A DNA stretch of 64,000 bases from [Mycobacterium] crassicus. GTDB taxonomy: Bacteria > Actinomycetota > Actinomycetes > Mycobacteriales > Mycobacteriaceae. Position 1 is the first letter of the stretch. Every line of letters starts with the position of its first letter. Shown one piece after another: positions 13,379-22,868 of the stretch. Under the pieces are notes generated by a model that worked only from the letters and a program-made list of their open reading frames with translations, was not told the origin of the DNA and searched no databases. Location of the stretch: NCBI RefSeq assembly GCF_020181615.1, contig NZ_CP084029.1, forward strand, positions 2,922,520-2,986,519, read 5' to 3'. A program made the translations under genes and the position numbers.

Positions 13379-14287
13379 TCAATGTGTGGCGCGGGCGGCC
13401 GGCGAGACGGCCAGGTAGTTGACCGCCCTCTCCACGCCGCCGAGCTGCGCCGGGTGGAAACTGGGCCGGTAGTAGGAGGCGATGGCCGGAAGGAACTCGA
13501 ACGGAGCGGGTACCAGACCGCGCCGCGACACCACGAACCAGTCGCGCCAGCGTGGCTTGACGCCCGCCGGCAGCTCGGGGTCCACCTTGTACATGAATCG
13601 CAGTCCGCGCACCCACAACCACAGCATCAGCGGTGTGATGGCCAATTGGGTGCGGACCTGCCGGAAGTAGCCGGCCTGCAGGTGCTTCATGACGTCGAAC
13701 GCAACGGCCTTGTGCTCGACCTCTTCGGCGCCGTGCCAGCGCAGCATGTCCAGCATCGCCGGATGCGTACCGGCTTCGTCCAGCGCGGGGCTGTCGAGGA
13801 CCCATTCGCCCAGGATGGCGGTGTAGTGCTCGACGGCGGCGATCAGCGCCACTCGTTCGAGCAGCCAGCGCTGCTGACGGCGTCTACCCCAGGTCGGCCG
13901 ATCACCCAGCAGCTTGTCGAACAGCCATTTGATCTGGGCGGTGAACGGCGACATGTCGACACCGCGGGCGGCCAGGTGATCGACGACGCCTGCGTGCGCC
14001 TGGGAGTGGGTGGCCTCCTGCCCGATGAAGCCCTGGACGTCGAGCCGGAGTTGGTCGTCCTTGATCAGGGGCAGCGCCTGCTTGAACACCTCGACGAAGA
14101 ACTCCTCCCCGGCGGGAAGCAGCAGGTGCAACACATTGCAGAAATGCGTGGTGAAGACTTCGCCGGGCACATAGTGCACCGGCAGGTCCGACCAGTCGAA
14201 GTCGACGTCACGGGCCTGCAGGACGATGCGCTCGTGGTCCAGCGATCCGTCATGCGGGCCCGCGGCACTGTCATCGACCTTAAGCAT
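13379..14287 (-). CDS. PF10118 family protein (annotated metal-dependent hydrolase; possible di-iron enzyme)
   Basis: 302 aa from ATG 14287 (GGGAGG site 6 bases upstream; a GTG one codon earlier is also in frame). Family features: GFIGQEATHSQAHAG, AAVEHYTAILGEW and WHGAEEVEHKAVAFDV. The two E-x-x-H motifs plus the central EH are spaced like carboxylate/His ligands of four-helix di-iron proteins. A hydrophobic stretch LAITPLMLWLWVRGL suggests membrane contact. It is the first gene of a run with an epoxide-hydrolase-like protein, a 2Fe-2S reductase and an esterase. The family name hydrolase is not experimentally grounded as far as I know. A paralogue lies at 21900-22790. Confidence 0.85.
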   Translation of the reverse strand: MLKVDDSAAGPHDGSLDHERIVLQARDVDFDWSDLPVHYVPGEVFTTHFCNVLHLLLPAGEEFFVEVFKQALPLIKDDQLRLDVQGFIGQEATHSQAHAGVVDHLAARGVDMSPFTAQIKWLFDKLLGDRPTWGRRRQQRWLLERVALIAAVEHYTAILGEWVLDSPALDEAGTHPAMLDMLRWHGAEEVEHKAVAFDVMKHLQAGYFRQVRTQLAITPLMLWLWVRGLRFMYKVDPELPAGVKPRWRDWFVVSRRGLVPAPFEFLPAIASYYRPSFHPAQLGGVERAVNYLAVSPAARATH

Positions 14288-14356
14288 CACAAGCCTCCCA
14301 TCGATTTACAAAATATGGCTGATTGTCTTTGTTATGGACAGATCGCCCGATGGGGT

Positions 14357-14404
14357 ACAACGATACCACCGGTACCGTGTTGTCAGGATTGTGACAGCCG
14401 TCAC
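14357..14404. promoter_or_regulatory. Inverted repeats upstream of the PF10118 operon
   Basis: The 119-bp gap before 13379-14287 is AT-richer than its surroundings. It holds an imperfect repeat ACAAC-n2-TACC / GGTA-n4-GTTGT (14357-14383) and a perfect GTGAC-AGCC-GTCAC (14391-14404). The second could instead be a small hairpin after the SRPBCC stop region. These are candidate regulator sites only. Confidence 0.3.
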
Positions 14405-14406
14405 GA

Positions 14407-14874
14407 TCAGCCGGCGTTGCGCTCCGCCCGTTGCTTCAGCCGGTCCAGCGTGAGTCGGATGTGCTCACCGTTGGCGGCGGTCCGGTCGGCGACACCGGTG
14501 ACGAATCGGGTCACGCCACGAATCCAGCGGGGGCGACGATCCCAGGTGCTCTCGGTGACCTCGCAGCCACCGTCAACGGGGGTGATCTCGTAGGCCCAGT
14601 GCGCCACCGGGATGACCGCCGAGCGGACATCGAACGCGAAAATGCGGCCGGGTTCGGCGGCGGTAACGGTGCAGGTAGTGCTCCAGCTGTGCGAGCCGTT
14701 GCGGTTGCTGCCGACGAACTTCGCGCCGGGTCTGGCCGAATTCCCCTGGCTCCAGCGCATCTCGACCGCTTCCTCGGCGCAGTCAGCCAGCGCTGACAAG
14801 TCCGTGATCAGCGCGTAGATCTCGTCGGGCGCGGCCTCGATCCGCACGGTGGCGGTTGCTGAAGGTTTGGTCAT
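14407..14874 (-). CDS. SRPBCC (polyketide cyclase/dehydrase-like) family protein
   Basis: 155 aa. The opening ATATVRIEAAPDEIYALITD and the repeated beta-strand pattern with W in HWAYEITPVDGGCEVTES are typical of the START/Bet v1 (SRPBCC) ligand-binding fold, which encloses a hydrophobic cavity. No catalytic residues can be assigned. It lies between the PF10118 operon and a nitronate monooxygenase gene, all leftward. The role is probably binding or processing a hydrophobic ligand, which is not specific. Two other SRPBCC genes in the window (23955-24386, 27442-27882) also sit beside lipid genes. Confidence 0.82.
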   Translation of the reverse strand: MTKPSATATVRIEAAPDEIYALITDLSALADCAEEAVEMRWSQGNSARPGAKFVGSNRNGSHSWSTTCTVTAAEPGRIFAFDVRSAVIPVAHWAYEITPVDGGCEVTESTWDRRPRWIRGVTRFVTGVADRTAANGEHIRLTLDRLKQRAERNAG

Positions 14875-14905
14875 GCGGCGATCTTAATGTCGCCGCCGGT
14901 CGGGT

Positions 14906-15928
14906 TCAGGACGCCAAGTCGGCGATGATGTCGGCGGCCGGGCCCGATCGGATCGTCCGGTATGCGGTTCCGGCCCACAGGCTCGTTCCGTGCGGGTCGT
15001 CCAGCGCCACCGCCGCCGCCCGGATGGGCGTGGTCATGTGGTGGATCTCCGGGTATCCGACCGGCGCCACGTTCTCGAAGGTGCGGCTGAAATCGTTCTC
15101 CAGGCCGCGCGCGTACCGCCCCGAGAACGCACAGGTCACCACGGTGTTGCCGAACTCCGGGTTGGTCAGCGCCGCCCGGTGCGTCGGATTGGTTCCCGCC
15201 TCATCCGCCAGCAGCAGTGCGGTACCCACTTGGGCGGCCACCGCGCCTCGGCCCAGCACTCGGGCCACATCGGTCGCGGTGCCCAGGCCACCGGCCGCCA
15301 CCAGCGGGACGTCGCCGTGGGCATGGCGGATCTCGGCCAGCAGGTTCTCGAGGCTGTCGCTGCCCGGCAGCACATCCGGTGCAAAGGTGCCGCGGTGCCC
15401 ACCTGCGCCCGGACCCTGCACCACCAACGCCTCGGCGCCGTGCGCCAGGGCGATTCCGGCCTCGTAGGCCGAGGTCACCGTGATCACGGTCAGGATGCGC
15501 AAGGCGCGCAGCCGCTCCAAGTCCTCGGGCTGCGGAGCCCCGAACGTGAACAACGCCACCGTCGGCCGCAGATCGGCGATCACGTCCAGCTTCTCCGACC
15601 AGCAGTCATCGTCACCGAAGCGGGGCCGGCCCAGCTCGACGCCGTAGTGGTCGGCCAGTGGCGCCAGGAGATCGGCGTAGTCGTCGAGCAGCACCAGGTC
15701 GGCATCGCTGGGTTGCGGCACAAACAGATTGGCCCCGATCGGACCGGAGGTAGCCGCGCGCGCGGCAGTGATGTCGTCGGCGAACTGTTGCGGGGTGCGG
15801 TAGCCGCCGGCGACGAATCCCAGGCCACCCGCCCGCGACACCGCGGCCGCCAGTGCCGGGGTGCTGGGTCCGCCCGCCATCGGAGCGCCGACCAGCGGGA
15901 CCGCGAGTTCGGAGAAGCTGAAAGCCAT
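14906..15928 (-). CDS. Nitronate monooxygenase / 2-nitropropane dioxygenase-like (Rv2781c-like)
   Basis: 340 aa TIM barrel. VPLVGAPMAGGPSTPALAAA and GGLGFVAGGYRTPQQFADDI are the N-terminal FMN-binding features; EALVVQGPGAGGHRG contains the His-containing loop of nitronate monooxygenases, and PLVAAGGLGTATDVARVLGRG holds the phosphate site. FMN-dependent oxidation of alkyl nitronates is the family reaction; the physiological substrate may differ. It follows pepR with a 4-bp gap in the same direction, as in M. tuberculosis. Confidence 0.9.
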   Translation of the reverse strand: MAFSFSELAVPLVGAPMAGGPSTPALAAAVSRAGGLGFVAGGYRTPQQFADDITAARAATSGPIGANLFVPQPSDADLVLLDDYADLLAPLADHYGVELGRPRFGDDDCWSEKLDVIADLRPTVALFTFGAPQPEDLERLRALRILTVITVTSAYEAGIALAHGAEALVVQGPGAGGHRGTFAPDVLPGSDSLENLLAEIRHAHGDVPLVAAGGLGTATDVARVLGRGAVAAQVGTALLLADEAGTNPTHRAALTNPEFGNTVVTCAFSGRYARGLENDFSRTFENVAPVGYPEIHHMTTPIRAAAVALDDPHGTSLWAGTAYRTIRSGPAADIIADLAS

Positions 15929-15932
15929 CTCC

Positions 15933-17249
15933 CTAGCCTGCCATCAACCGCAGCCGGCGAGGAAGCGCCCCTTTCGACTTATACGGGCCGAGCACCGCGA
16001 CGCCGTAAGGCTGGCGCAACAGTTGCCTGGCCACCGCGTTGACCTCCTCGACGGTGACCGCACTGAGCTCTTTGAGGGTGCGGGCGATGGGCCGGTGCCG
16101 GCCGTAATTCAGCTCGGTACGGCCCAGCCGATTCATTCGCGAACCCGAATCCTCCAGGCCGAGCACCAATCCGCCGCGCAGTGAACCCTTTGCGATCCGG
16201 CATTCGTCCTCGGTGATGCCGTCGCTGGCCACCGACGCGAGCACCTCAGCGGTCACGGCCGCCACTTCGGTGAACCGCTCCGGCTGACATGCGGTGTAGA
16301 CCGACAGCGCACCGGCGTCGGCGAAGGTGTCCACCGACGAGTAGATCGAGTAGGCCAGGCCGCGCGACTCCCGAATCTGCTGGAACAGACGGGAACTCAG
16401 TCCACCACCGAGGGCGGTGTTGAGCACCGCCAGCGCCTGCCGGTGCGGCCAGTAGCGTCCCGGGGCGCGCACGCCCAGCGACATGTGGGTCTGGTCCGCG
16501 TCGCGGTTGACCACGGTCAGGCCGGGCACCCCCGGGACCCGGCCGGTGCCGCGCCGCGGTGCGGTCGGGTGTTGACCGCGAACCAGCCGATGCCCGAAGT
16601 GTTCTCGCACCAGCGCCACCACCGTGTCATGGTCGATGTTGCCGGCCACCGCCACCACCATGCGCTCCGGGGTGTAGCGGCGCTGGTGGAAAGAGCGCAG
16701 CTGCGCGCGGGTCATCGTCGACACCGACTCGACGTTGCCGATCACCGGCCGTCCGATCGGATGGTCGCCGAACAGCGTCGACAAGAACACATCGCCCAAC
16801 GCGTCCTCGGGATCGTCGTCGCGCATCGCGAGTTCCTCGAGCACCACGTCCCGCTCGAGATCGACATCCTGTGCCGCGCAGCACCCGTTGAGCACCACGT
16901 CGCTGACCAAGGAGACGGCCAGCTCCAGATCGGTGTCGAGCACATGGGCGTAGTAGCAGGTGTGCTCTTTACCGGTGAAGGCGTTGAGCTCACCGCCGAC
17001 GGCGTCCATCGCCTGGGCTATCCCGGCCGCAGTGCGGGTCGGAGTGGCCTTGAACAGCAGGTGTTCCAGGAAATGCGCCGCCCCGGCCACCGTCGCGCCT
17101 TCATCACGTGACCCGACGCCCACCCAGACTCCCACCGACGCCGAACGGACCGCTGGGAGGTACTCGGTGACCACCCGCAGTCCGCCCGGCAGGGTGGTGC
17201 GTCGAAGTGTTGCGCGCGACGGAATGTCAGCTCTCGGTTGCCGCGGCAT
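15933..17249 (-). CDS. pepR: Zinc metalloprotease, M16 family
   Basis: 438 aa from ATG 17249 ([11 protein letters not shown]), the same length I recall for M. tuberculosis PepR; longer in-frame starts run deep into gpsI. The inverted zinc motif HFLEHLLFK (HxxEH) is near residue 60, with the third ligand expected in the following helix ([20 protein letters not shown]). The C-terminal half holds the second M16 domain. M16 peptidases degrade or process small proteins and peptides. The start overlaps the gpsI stop by 23 bases, so translation is probably coupled. Confidence 0.93.
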   Translation of the reverse strand: MPRQPRADIPSRATLRRTTLPGGLRVVTEYLPAVRSASVGVWVGVGSRDEGATVAGAAHFLEHLLFKATPTRTAAGIAQAMDAVGGELNAFTGKEHTCYYAHVLDTDLELAVSLVSDVVLNGCCAAQDVDLERDVVLEELAMRDDDPEDALGDVFLSTLFGDHPIGRPVIGNVESVSTMTRAQLRSFHQRRYTPERMVVAVAGNIDHDTVVALVREHFGHRLVRGQHPTAPRRGTGRVPGVPGLTVVNRDADQTHMSLGVRAPGRYWPHRQALAVLNTALGGGLSSRLFQQIRESRGLAYSIYSSVDTFADAGALSVYTACQPERFTEVAAVTAEVLASVASDGITEDECRIAKGSLRGGLVLGLEDSGSRMNRLGRTELNYGRHRPIARTLKELSAVTVEEVNAVARQLLRQPYGVAVLGPYKSKGALPRRLRLMAG

Positions 17250-19476
17250 CGGCAGGCTCAGCGGACCCCGCGTCCTGGGCCGAATCGTCGACAGGCACCA
17301 GCGAGATCTTGCCGCGGTTGTCAATGTCGGCGATCTCCACCCGGAGCTTGTCGCCCACCTTGACGACGTCCTCGACCTTGGCGACGCGCTTGCCCTTACC
17401 GAGCTTGGAGATGTGCACCAGCCCGTCCCGGCCCGGCAGCAGCGACACGAACGCGCCGAAGTCGGTGGTCTTGACCACGGTGCCCAGGAACCGCTCGCCG
17501 ACCTTGGGCAGCTGCGGGTTGGCGATCGCGTTGATCTTGTCGATCGCGGCCTGCGCCGACGGTCCGTCGGTGGCGCCGACGAACACGGTGCCGTCGTCCT
17601 CGATCGAGATCTGGGCGCCGGTCTCCTCGGTGATCGAGTTGATCATCTTGCCCTTGGGCCCGATCACCTCACCGATCTTGTCCACCGGGACCTTGATGGT
17701 GGTGACCCGCGGCGCGTAGGGGCTCATCTCGTCGGGGCCGTCGATGGCCTCGGCCATCACCTCGAGAATCGTGAGCCGCGCGTCCTTGGCCTGGGCGAGA
17801 GCACCCGCCAGGACCTTGGACGGAATGCCGTCGAGCTTGGTGTCCAGCTGCAGCGCGGTGACGAAGTCCTTGGTGCCGGCGACCTTGAAGTCCATGTCGC
17901 CGAACGCGTCCTCGGCGCCCAGGATGTCGGTGAGCGCGACGAACCGGCGCTCGGTCTTGCCGTCCACCTCGATGTCGTCGGAGACCAGGCCCATCGCGAT
18001 GCCGGCCACCGGTGCCTTCAGCGGCACGCCGGCGTTGAGCAACGCCAGCGTGGATGCGCAGACCGAACCCATCGAGGTGGATCCGTTGGAGCTCAAGGCT
18101 TCCGACACCTGCCGGATGGCGTAGGGGAATTCCTCGACGCTGGGCAGCACCGGCATCAGGGCCCGCTCGGCCAGCGCGCCGTGGCCGATCTCGCGGCGCT
18201 TGGGCGAACCGACCCGGCCCGTCTCACCGGTGGAGTACGGCGGGAAGTTGTAGTGGTGCATGTAGCGCTTGGACTTCTCCGGGCCCAGCGAGTCGATCTG
18301 CTGCGCCATCTTCATCATGTCCAGCGTGGTCACGCCCATGATCTGGGTCTCGCCACGCTCGAACAACGCGCTGCCGTGCGCCCGGGGAATCACCGCGACC
18401 TCGGCGGACAGCGCCCGGATGTCGGTGATGCCACGGCCGTCGATGCGGAAGTGGTCGGTCAGGATGCGCTGCCGCACCAGCTTCTTGGTCAGGCTGCGGT
18501 AGGCCGCGCTGATCTCCTTCTCGCGGCCCTCGTAGGTCTCGGCGAGCCGCTCCAATACCTCGGCCTTGATCTCTTCGGTGCGCTCGTCACGCTCGGCCTT
18601 GCCGGCGATGGTCAGCGCCTTGGCCAGCTCGTCGGTCGCGATCGAGGCCACCGAGTAGTAGACGTCCTCGCCGTAGGCGGGGAACACCGGGTAGTCGGCG
18701 GTCGGCTTGGCGGCCGCGGCGGCCAGCTCCTGCTGGGCCTTGCACAGCGCGGCGATCGCCGGCTTGGCGGCCTCCAGGCCCTCGGCCACCACGGTCTCGG
18801 TCGGCGAGGGTGCACCGCCGGCGATGAGCTCGATGACGTTGTCGGTGGCTTCGGCCTCGACCATCATGATCGCGACGTCACCGTCGTCGAGAGTGCGCCC
18901 GGCGACCACCATGTCGAACACGGCGCCTTCGAGCTGCTCCACGGTCGGGAACGCCACCCAGGTGCCGTCGATGAGGGCCACCCGCACGCCGCCGACCGGG
19001 CCGGAGAACGGCAGGCCCGCCAGCTGGGTGGAGGCCGACGCGGCGTTGATCGCCAGCACGTCGTAGCACTCGTTGGGGTCCAGGCTCAGTACGGTCACGA
19101 CCACCTGGATCTCGTTGCGCAGTCCGTCGACGAACGACGGGCGCAGCGGGCGGTCGATAAGCCGGCAGGTCAGGATCGCGTCGGTCGACGGGCGTCCCTC
19201 ACGCCGGAAGAACGAGCCGGGGATGCGCCCGGCGGCGTACATCCGCTCCTCGACGTCGACGGTGAGCGGGAAGAAGTCGAAGTGCTCCTTGGGAGCCTTG
19301 CTGGCGGTGGTCGCCGACAGCAGCATGGTCTCGTCTTCGAGGTAGGCGGCGACACTGCCGGCCGCCTGCTGGGCCAACCGGCCGGTCTCGAAGCGAATGG
19401 TGCGGGTACCGAAGCTGCCGTTGTCGATGACGGCTGTGGACTCGAATACGCCTTGTTCAATCTCAGTAACAGACAT
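17227..19476 (-). CDS. gpsI: Polyribonucleotide nucleotidyltransferase (PNPase)
   Basis: 749 aa. Two RNase PH domains are separated by a helical linker; the catalytic second core includes SGPIGGVRV-like and ALVPV-like strands (here [19 protein letters not shown] and SDGSTSMG-like [13 protein letters not shown]). The C-terminus has a KH domain ([15 protein letters not shown]) and an S1 domain ([12 protein letters not shown]). It performs 3'-5' phosphorolysis of RNA and nucleotide polymerisation. Same order as M. tuberculosis, but the lipoprotein gene lppU that I recall between rpsO and gpsI is missing. Confidence 0.97.
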   Translation of the reverse strand: MSVTEIEQGVFESTAVIDNGSFGTRTIRFETGRLAQQAAGSVAAYLEDETMLLSATTASKAPKEHFDFFPLTVDVEERMYAAGRIPGSFFRREGRPSTDAILTCRLIDRPLRPSFVDGLRNEIQVVVTVLSLDPNECYDVLAINAASASTQLAGLPFSGPVGGVRVALIDGTWVAFPTVEQLEGAVFDMVVAGRTLDDGDVAIMMVEAEATDNVIELIAGGAPSPTETVVAEGLEAAKPAIAALCKAQQELAAAAAKPTADYPVFPAYGEDVYYSVASIATDELAKALTIAGKAERDERTEEIKAEVLERLAETYEGREKEISAAYRSLTKKLVRQRILTDHFRIDGRGITDIRALSAEVAVIPRAHGSALFERGETQIMGVTTLDMMKMAQQIDSLGPEKSKRYMHHYNFPPYSTGETGRVGSPKRREIGHGALAERALMPVLPSVEEFPYAIRQVSEALSSNGSTSMGSVCASTLALLNAGVPLKAPVAGIAMGLVSDDIEVDGKTERRFVALTDILGAEDAFGDMDFKVAGTKDFVTALQLDTKLDGIPSKVLAGALAQAKDARLTILEVMAEAIDGPDEMSPYAPRVTTIKVPVDKIGEVIGPKGKMINSITEETGAQISIEDDGTVFVGATDGPSAQAAIDKINAIANPQLPKVGERFLGTVVKTTDFGAFVSLLPGRDGLVHISKLGKGKRVAKVEDVVKVGDKLRVEIADIDNRGKISLVPVDDSAQDAGSAEPADAAATES

Positions 19477-19778
19477 GGACGCCCGTACGGCCTTCCTGGT
19501 TCGTTCTGTTGTTTTGCAACGTCAGTTTGCAGACCAGTAAGAACTTGGATGCGGCTACGGTCGTCGATCGAAGCGGCCGGATCCGTGGCGAACTTCCAGA
19601 CCCGGCTGCCACTACCGAAGACCGTCCGACTCAAGATCTCCGCTGGTGGGAACGTATCCCGTTGTGACGTGCCGGAGTGGCGCGCGCGGACTGCACGGGC
19701 CACACCGATGTCCGGACCTGGGAGGCCCGGAACGGCTTCACTCTACACGGCGACGGCTTTCACCGGCCCGGTTCGTCG
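19477..19778 (-). other. Intergenic region between rpsO and gpsI
   Basis: 302 bp without a supportable gene. It must hold the end of the rpsO transcript and the 5' leader of gpsI. An AGGAAGG is present about 13 bases before the gpsI ATG. I see no clear terminator hairpin and no lppU remnant. In enteric bacteria PNPase controls its own mRNA through a leader hairpin; whether that happens here is unknown. Confidence 0.5.
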
Positions 19779-20048
19779 TCAGCGACGCAGGCCCAGGCGC
19801 TCGATGAGCGAGCGGTAACGCGCCACGTCGACCTGGGTCAGGTACTTGAGCAGACGACGCCGGCGACCGACCAGCAGCAGCAGACCGCGACGCGAGTGGT
19901 GGTCGTGCTTGTGGGTCTTGAGGTGCTCGGTGAGGTCGACGATCCGCTTGGTGAGCAGTGCGATCTGTGCCTCCGGCGAGCCGGTGTCGGTCTCGTGCAG
20001 ACCGTAGCCGCTCAAGATCTCTTTCTTCTGCTCGGCAGTCAACGCCAC
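19779..20048 (-). CDS. rpsO: 30S ribosomal protein S15
   Basis: 89 aa, full length for S15: [20 protein letters not shown], then [15 protein letters not shown] and the conserved [20 protein letters not shown] that contacts 16S rRNA. It binds early in assembly of the 30S platform. It lies between ribF and gpsI in the same orientation. The 129 bp upstream have no other gene and probably contain its leader. Confidence 0.98.
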   Translation of the reverse strand: MALTAEQKKEILSGYGLHETDTGSPEAQIALLTKRIVDLTEHLKTHKHDHHSRRGLLLLVGRRRRLLKYLTQVDVARYRSLIERLGLRR

Positions 20049-20177
20049 GACGAATCTCCATCAATCGGTACCGCGAATGAAATGAACGGTGGCCACCGCG
20101 GACTGCAGCGCACCGACCGGCGAGTCTAGCAGCGCGTCGGGGCCTGAGCCCAATCCGGACCGGATCGAGCCCGCGAG

Positions 20178-21161
20178 TCAGTCACCGGCCAGCAGGCGGC
20201 GGGTCTTGTCGACGTCGGTGTTCATCACCGCCACCAGGTCCTCCACCGAGTCGAACTTCTCCTGACTGCGGATTCGGCTGACGAAATCGACGGCGACCCG
20301 CTGCCCGTACAGATCGGCGGTCTCGTCGATCACGAACGCCTCCACGGTGCGGGCCCGCCCGGAGAACGTCGGGTTGGTCCCCACCGACACCGCGGCCCGG
20401 CAGCGCTGACCGGCGACGACGGTGCCGGGCACCTGGCCATGCCCCAGGACGGTGAACCACGCGGCATACACCCCGTCGGCCGGGATGGCCGCGTACGCCG
20501 ACGGCGCCACGTTGGCGGTCGGGAAGCCCAGATCCCGTCCCCGCCCGTCGCCACGCACCACCAAGCCTTCGACCCGGTGCGGCCGGCCCAGCGCCTCTGC
20601 GGCCGCGGCCACGTCGCCGGCGTCCACGCAGGACCGGATGTAGGTGGAGGAGAAGGTGACCGCGGGCACGACGTCCGAGTCGGGGCTTTCCGCCACCAGC
20701 GACACCGATTCCACTCCGAATCCGAACTGCTCGCCCGCCCGGCGCAGCGTCTCGACGTTGCCGGCCGCCTTGCGGCCGAAGGTGAAGTTCTCCCCCACCA
20801 CCACCTCCACCACGTGCAGGTGCTCGACCAACAACTCATGGACGTAGCGGTCCGGGGTCAGCTTCATGAAGTCCGGGGTGAACGGAATGACCAGGAACAC
20901 GTCCACGCCGGCCTGCTCGACCAGCTCGGCTCGGCGTGCCAGCGTGGTCAGCTGCGCCGGGTGATTGCCCGGGTAGACGACTTCCATCGGGTGCGGATCG
21001 AAGGTCATCAGCACGGTCGGCACGCCGCGTGCCACGCCGATCTTCACCGCACGTGAGATCAGCTCCGCATGGCCGCGATGCACCCCGTCGAACACCCCGA
21101 TGGTGAGCACGCACCTGCCCCAGTCTGTGGGGATCTCATCCTGCCCCCGCCACCGCTGCAT
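20178..21161 (-). CDS. ribF: Bifunctional riboflavin kinase / FAD synthetase
   Basis: 327 aa from ATG 21161 (MQRWRGQDEIPTDWGRCVLT), the start used by M. tuberculosis RibF as I recall. The N-terminal FAD synthetase domain has TIGVFDGVHRGH, a variant HxGH nucleotidyltransferase site, and VLMTFDPHP. The C-terminal flavokinase domain has GRDLGFPTANV and FVIDETADLYGQ. It makes FMN and then FAD from riboflavin. Divergent from sirR with only 24 bases between the two starts, so the promoters must overlap. Confidence 0.96.
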   Translation of the reverse strand: MQRWRGQDEIPTDWGRCVLTIGVFDGVHRGHAELISRAVKIGVARGVPTVLMTFDPHPMEVVYPGNHPAQLTTLARRAELVEQAGVDVFLVIPFTPDFMKLTPDRYVHELLVEHLHVVEVVVGENFTFGRKAAGNVETLRRAGEQFGFGVESVSLVAESPDSDVVPAVTFSSTYIRSCVDAGDVAAAAEALGRPHRVEGLVVRGDGRGRDLGFPTANVAPSAYAAIPADGVYAAWFTVLGHGQVPGTVVAGQRCRAAVSVGTNPTFSGRARTVEAFVIDETADLYGQRVAVDFVSRIRSQEKFDSVEDLVAVMNTDVDKTRRLLAGD

Positions 21162-21172
21162 ATCGGCAAGCC

Positions 21173-21178
21173 TAAACT
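21173..21178 (+). promoter_or_regulatory. -10 hexamer of sirR (leaderless)
   Basis: TAAACT ends 7 bases before the GTG at 21186, so transcription would begin at or next to the start codon. There is no ribosome site, which fits a leaderless mRNA. Confidence 0.5.
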
Positions 21179-21185
21179 GTCCATC

Positions 21186-21884
21186 GTGAGTCCTTGGGAG
21201 CAGTCGGATGGGCTGACTACCGTCGCCCAGGACTATCTGAAAGTCATCTGGACCGCCCAGGAGTGGTCGCCCGACAAAGTCAGCACCAAGATGCTGGCGG
21301 AGAGAATCGGCGTGTCGGCCAGCACCGCCTCGGAGTCGATCCGCAAGCTGGCTGACGCGGGCCTGGTCGATCACGAGAAGTACGGTGCGGTGACCCTGAC
21401 CGACGACGGTCGACGGGCAGCGCTGGCGATGGTGCGCCGGCACCGCCTGATCGAGACGTTCCTGGTCTGCGAGCTGGGCTACAGCTGGGACGAGGTGCAC
21501 GACGAGGCCGAGGTGCTCGAGCACGCGATGTCCGATCGGCTGATCGCGCGTATCGACGCCAAGCTGGGGTTTCCGCAGCGCGACCCGCACGGCGACCCGA
21601 TCCCGGCACCCGACGGGCAGGTGCCCACTCCCCCGGCACGCCAGTTGTGGGTGTGCGCGGACGGCGAAACGGGGACGGTGGCCCGCATCGCCGACGACGA
21701 CCCGGAGATGCTGCGCTACTTCGCCCAGGTGGGCATCAGCCTGGACGCCCGGGTGCGGGTGCTGACCCGGCGCGATTTCGCCGGGATCATCTCGGTGGCA
21801 TTGGAGTCATCCGACATACCTGACTTCGAGCAGGCCACCATCGACCTGGGCAGCCCCGCCGCCCAGGCCATCTGGGTGGTGTAG
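21186..21884 (+). CDS. sirR: DtxR/MntR-family metal-dependent regulator
   Basis: 232 aa from GTG 21186. N-terminal winged helix: LTTVAQDYLKVIWTAQEWSP then GVSASTASESIRKLADAGLV (recognition helix). The dimer and metal domain contains RRHRLIETFLVCELGYSWDE and HDEAEVLEHAMSDRL, with the His/Glu ligands of the family. The C-terminal FeoA/SH3-like domain (about 150-232) ends SPAAQAIWVV. Related to iron- or manganese-responsive repressors; the metal is not certain. Divergent from ribF and convergent with a PF10118 gene. The Rv2787 homologue expected before it is absent. Confidence 0.93.
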   Translation: MSPWEQSDGLTTVAQDYLKVIWTAQEWSPDKVSTKMLAERIGVSASTASESIRKLADAGLVDHEKYGAVTLTDDGRRAALAMVRRHRLIETFLVCELGYSWDEVHDEAEVLEHAMSDRLIARIDAKLGFPQRDPHGDPIPAPDGQVPTPPARQLWVCADGETGTVARIADDDPEMLRYFAQVGISLDARVRVLTRRDFAGIISVALESSDIPDFEQATIDLGSPAAQAIWVV

Positions 21885-21899
21885 CGGCGATCGACGCCC

Positions 21900-22790
21900 T
21901 CACTTCAGGTGACCGGCGAGTTGGCCTTCGGCCCCGAAAAGTTCGCGCTGCCAGCGGGCCACCAGTTCGGCGGTGTCGATCTGGTCGGGGTGAAAATCGC
22001 GCCTCGTGAACGGGCGCATGTCGGAGTAGAACCCCTTCCACATCGGGTTGCGCAGCATCTGCACTGTCTCCTTGAGGATTCGCAGCGGTTGGCGGCGCCC
22101 CTCGACATCGGTGGTGGCGATCGACAGCCAGGTGAACAGCACCAGGATGGGGATTCCGCAGTTCTGCGCGAACCGCATCCAGCGGATACGCGTCGACTCC
22201 GGCACACCGATGGCCCGGTACACATCGAACGCGACCGACTTGTGCTCCAGCTCTTCCAGCGCATGCCAATTCAGGAGATTGCGGATCTCCTGGTCGTACA
22301 TCATGGCCTGGACCGCTGGGCGTTTGAGGATATTCTCCGCCCACACCGCGGTGAAATGCTCAGCGGCCACGGTGAATCCGAGGAACAAATGCCGGAGCCG
22401 GGGCAACCGGTCCGGATCGGGGTACTGCTTGTCGAGGAACTTCTCCAGCCGCTCGGTGCTTTCCAGCAGATACTCGAACCAGGCGGTCGGGTATCCCATC
22501 GCCGTGAGCTGCTCGTTGAGCTCACGGTGTTGTCGGCCATGCGTCTTCTCCTGTCCGATGAAGCCGGCGACGCGCCTGCGCAAGTCGGGGTCGGTGAGTT
22601 GGTCGGAGTAGCGGCGCACCGAGCGGACGAAGATCTCTTCTCCCGGCGGAAAGATCGCCGACAGGATCGCCACCAGGTGGCTGAACACCATGCTGCCGTC
22701 GGCGAAATACTTGTCTGATGTCGGCGCTTCGTTGAACCCGAAGTTCATCCGCCGCACCGTCAGATCCACCACATCGTGAGAAGCAACCAT
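21900..22790 (-). CDS. PF10118 family protein, second paralogue
   Basis: 296 aa from ATG 22790 (a GTG three codons upstream is possible). It carries the same marks as the gene at 13379-14287: GFIGQEKTHGRQHREL, VAAEHFTAVWAENIL and WHALEELEHKSVAFDVYRA, so both E-x-x-H motifs and the central EH are kept. A hydrophobic stretch GIPILVLFTWLSIATT follows. The two proteins are clearly homologous but distant, so they probably differ in substrate. It lies 78 bp downstream of the AraC regulator gene on the same strand, which probably controls it. Confidence 0.85.
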   Translation of the reverse strand: MVASHDVVDLTVRRMNFGFNEAPTSDKYFADGSMVFSHLVAILSAIFPPGEEIFVRSVRRYSDQLTDPDLRRRVAGFIGQEKTHGRQHRELNEQLTAMGYPTAWFEYLLESTERLEKFLDKQYPDPDRLPRLRHLFLGFTVAAEHFTAVWAENILKRPAVQAMMYDQEIRNLLNWHALEELEHKSVAFDVYRAIGVPESTRIRWMRFAQNCGIPILVLFTWLSIATTDVEGRRQPLRILKETVQMLRNPMWKGFYSDMRPFTRRDFHPDQIDTAELVARWQRELFGAEGQLAGHLK

Positions 22791-22868
22791 GAGGACCACT
22801 CTGGCCGACGCGAATGCTCCACGGAATGCGCGAACCGGACAGCAATTTGACCGATTCAGACAACCCGG

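Noticed and set aside
17249..17324. Longer N-terminus for PepR
   Set aside because: The added 25 residues lie entirely in gpsI coding sequence and are not family-like; the shorter form matches the family length.
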